64,000 nucleotides of DNA from Sphingomonas lacunae (GTDB lineage Bacteria > Pseudomonadota > Alphaproteobacteria > Sphingomonadales > Sphingomonadaceae): contig NZ_CP053015.1 of assembly GCF_012979535.1 (NCBI RefSeq), forward strand, positions 1,922,001 to 1,986,000, read 5' to 3'. The notes beneath the pieces were generated by a model, which was not told where the DNA came from, searched no databases, and saw nothing but the letters and a program-made list of their open reading frames with translations. This document shows, piece after piece, positions 62,072 through 64,000 of the stretch (position 1 is the first letter of the stretch; every line of letters begins with the position of its first letter). A program made the translations under genes and the position numbers.

Positions 62072-62524
62072 TCAGCTTGTTGCGGGATGCAACGCTTCGA
62101 TCAAGAGGGTCTGGCCACGGGCCCCAGTAATTTTGGCGCGGGTTCCCGCCGGCATATCCGGACCATGCGCCAACCATTCACTATCGCCGACCCGGACCCG
62201 GCCTTCACCATCGACAATTGCCGTCACCGTCACGGCGGTTTCCCCTACCAACCGGGCGAGCCGGTCGTTGAGCAGCGGGTCGTCGCTGGGGATGACATTG
62301 CTGCCTGTCCAGCGACGCCCGAAAAACACGCACACCAAGGCGAGGACAGCGAACAGGGCCAGTTGCAGCGCCACGCCAATCGGCAACAGAAAGGCGGCGA
62401 GTCCGGTCAGCAGCGCGGCAATGCCCAGCCACATTAGAAAGACGCCCGGAACAACCATTTCCGCTGCACAGAGTGCAACGCCCACGGTCAGCCACAAGAT
62501 ATGTGGTGCGAGAGATTCAGGCAT
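62072..62524 (-). CDS. NfeD-like membrane protein
   Basis: A 150-residue protein with about three TM helices in the first 70 residues (ILWLTVGVALCAAEMVVPGVF, read as one helix of roughly 20 residues; FLMWLGIAALLTGLAAFLLP; LQLALFAVLALVCVFF) and a C-terminal OB fold (VVDGEGRVRVGDSEW region). NfeD proteins pair with SPFH proteins in membrane microdomains; the SPFH partner is the next gene upstream, 14 bp away. Confidence 0.88.
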   Translation of the reverse strand: MPESLAPHILWLTVGVALCAAEMVVPGVFLMWLGIAALLTGLAAFLLPIGVALQLALFAVLALVCVFFGRRWTGSNVIPSDDPLLNDRLARLVGETAVTVTAIVDGEGRVRVGDSEWLAHGPDMPAGTRAKITGARGQTLLIEALHPATS

Positions 62525-62538
62525 GGTGCGTTTCTCCC

Positions 62539-63483
62539 TTACTGGTCGCTGCGGCGCTGTGGCGTCGTGGGCGGTGTGCCGCCATTCAGCGCTTCCTTGG
62601 CCAGTTCGCCTATGCCGCCAAGTGTGCCGATCAACTGTGTGGCCTCGACCGGGAACAGGATAGTCTTGGCATTGGGTGAGGTGGCAAAGCCGCTGATGGC
62701 CTCAACATATTTCTGCGCCACGAAATAGTTGATAGCCTGTGACCCTGAGCTGGCGATGGCTTCCGAGACCATCTGGGTTGCCTTGGCTTCGGCTTCAGCT
62801 TCGCGCTCGCGCGCTTCGGCGTCCCGAAACGCAGCTTCGCGGCGCCCTTCAGCCTGGAGGATCTGGCCCTGCTTTTCCCCTTCGGCGCGCAGGATCTCGG
62901 CGGCGCGCATCCCTTCTGCTTCCAGAATGACGGCGCGCTTTTCACGCTCAGCCTTCATTTGGCGGGCCATTGCGTTGCTGATGTCTGCGGGCGGGCGGAT
63001 GTCCTTGATTTCGACGCGGGTAATCTTGACGCCCCATGGCCCGGTGGCATGGTCGACCACACTCAACAGGCGTGCGTTGATTTCGTCGCGTTTGGACAAG
63101 GTTTCATCGAGGTCCATTGACCCCATGACCGTGCGCAGATTGGTTGTGGTTAGCTGCATGATGGCGAGGTAGACGTCGCTCACCTCATAAGCGGCCTTAG
63201 CTGCATCCAGCACCTGGAAGAACACAACCGCGTCAACGCCGACCATCGCATTGTCGCGGGTGATGATTTCCTGTCCGGGAATGTCGAGCACCTGTTCCAT
63301 CATATTGACCTTGCGGCCAACACGTTCGAACACCGGGACAATCACGGTCAGGCCGGGTTGCGCCGTCTTTGTGTAGCGGCCAAAGCGTTCAATCGTGTAG
63401 TTAAAGCCCTGCCGGACCATCTTCACGCTGGAAAAGATGAAGATGATGGCAAAGAAAACGAGAAACAAGGCAACATAGTCCAC
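62539..63483 (-). CDS. SPFH/Band 7 (QmcA-like) membrane protein
   Basis: A 314-residue stomatin-family protein: N-terminal TM (ALFLVFFAIIFIFSSV), the SPFH domain (PGLTVIVPVFERVGRKVNMM ... VKITRVEIKDIRPPADI) and a C-terminal coiled coil rich in Ala/Glu (AREREAEAEAKA). It starts at GTG 63483 with GGAGAG upstream. Forms large oligomers on the inner membrane with NfeD. Confidence 0.92.
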   Translation of the reverse strand: MDYVALFLVFFAIIFIFSSVKMVRQGFNYTIERFGRYTKTAQPGLTVIVPVFERVGRKVNMMEQVLDIPGQEIITRDNAMVGVDAVVFFQVLDAAKAAYEVSDVYLAIMQLTTTNLRTVMGSMDLDETLSKRDEINARLLSVVDHATGPWGVKITRVEIKDIRPPADISNAMARQMKAEREKRAVILEAEGMRAAEILRAEGEKQGQILQAEGRREAAFRDAEAREREAEAEAKATQMVSEAIASSGSQAINYFVAQKYVEAISGFATSPNAKTILFPVEATQLIGTLGGIGELAKEALNGGTPPTTPQRRSDQ

Positions 63484-63567
63484 GACAGCTCTCCATCAGC
63501 TGGCCCCCAATATGTGTGGATAGTAGGAAGTTCCCGCCCTGTCTCCAAGCGCAATCGGACGAAGAGA

Positions 63568-64000
63568 ATGACGATTTTCCAGACGCTGAATCCCGCCCCT
63601 GTGTCGCTGCTTTACGTACCTGGTCACAAGGGGCGGGCACTGTCGAAGGCAAAGCAATTGCCGGCAGACATGCTGATCATCGATCTTGAGGATGCGGTTC
63701 CAGCTGAATTGAAGGCTGATGGACGGCTAGGCGCTGCTGGGGCGATTCGTGAGGGGTTTTCAGGCAAATATGTCGCCTTGCGTATCAACGGCCCGGACAG
63801 CCCGTATCATGCCGAGGATCTGTCGCTGGTGCAGCAGGTCCGCCCCGACATCATTGTTTTGCCCAAGGTCGATCATCCAGCCGTGCTTGACGGATTGGCA
63901 ACGCCCGCGGACGTGCCGCTTTTTGCGATGATCGAAAGTCCCACCGGCATTTTCAACGCCCAGGCTATCGCCGCACACAGCAGGGTTGCCGGGCTGATTG
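63568..64000 (+). CDS. HpcH/HpaI aldolase / CitE-like lyase family protein (3' end outside window)
   Basis: About 144 residues are visible: SLLYVPGHKGRALSKAKQLP, ADMLIIDLEDAVP with the metal-binding Asp/Glu, ALRINGPDSP, DIIVLPKVDH and FAMIESPTGIFNA. This pattern matches the CitE/MclA-type beta-lyases, which cleave or form malyl- and citramalyl-CoA type thioesters. Divergent from the SPFH gene. The C-terminal half lies beyond the right edge, so the subtype cannot be assigned. Confidence 0.85.
   Translation, partial: MTIFQTLNPAPVSLLYVPGHKGRALSKAKQLPADMLIIDLEDAVPAELKADGRLGAAGAIREGFSGKYVALRINGPDSPYHAEDLSLVQQVRPDIIVLPKVDHPAVLDGLATPADVPLFAMIESPTGIFNAQAIAAHSRVAGLI

Overview
The window looks like chromosomal DNA of a GC-rich alphaproteobacterium of the order Sphingomonadales. 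The best evidence is a complete XrtA/PEP-CTERM exopolysaccharide locus, the order HPr - EIIA - RapZ - HprK - ChvG - ChvI // pckA, a CpdR-type receiver, SapC, an AtuA-family protein and BVMO-type catabolic genes. All calls rest on reading translated proteins and motifs; no database search was run.

Positions 1-14.9 kb are accessory. A truncated FAH-family hydrolase and a VOC-type extradiol dioxygenase diverge from a TetR regulator followed by an MBL-fold hydrolase. Both promoter regions carry the same 16-bp palindrome. Next comes a catabolic block (4.2-11.9 kb): a Crp/Fnr regulator diverging from an overlapping operon of AtuA-like protein, class II aldolase, SDR, Baeyer-Villiger monooxygenase, HSL-type esterase and a Coq4-family protein. 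Two decayed IS6-family elements in the same orientation bracket this block (3639-4213 and 12029-12287). A YbaL/Kef-type antiporter and an XRE-type regulator follow. The region ends at a tRNA-Ser gene whose 3' end points into it, so it may be an integrated island.

Positions 15.2-25 kb hold more ordinary genes: tRNA-Ser, a periplasmic cyclophilin, tRNA-Thr, an OYE-family oxidoreductase, an UbiB/ABC1 kinase, tRNA-Val, cpdR, an N-formylglutamate amidohydrolase, sapC and an FAD-linked oxidase. An AT-rich orphan HsdR-N nuclease-like gene sits among them. A DEAD-box helicase follows, separated from the next gene by a tandem repeat of about 120 bp.

Positions 26.9-46 kb form the XrtA locus in two arms. 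The minus arm encodes a GNAT-like protein, an acyl carrier protein and two hydrolases; the second gene of the ACP/hydrolase pair appears to start at CTG. The plus arm encodes an acyl-CoA ligase, a PLP decarboxylase, export protein, Wzz-like protein, tyrosine autokinase, outer-membrane protein, ATPase, deacetylase, FemAB protein, glycosyltransferase, exosortase A fused to EpsI, and an asparagine synthetase-like amidotransferase. Together they should make, export and modify an envelope polysaccharide and process PEP-CTERM proteins. No PEP-CTERM substrate is visible here.

Positions 46-64 kb are housekeeping: truA-fmt // recR, an AT-rich gene of unknown function, def, rmuC, a META-domain lipoprotein, a SpoU methyltransferase, the regulatory PTS/RapZ/HprK/ChvGI cluster facing pckA, a GNAT protein, a small DUF937-like protein, a DUF885 peptidase-like lipoprotein, an NfeD/SPFH membrane pair and the start of a CitE-like lyase.
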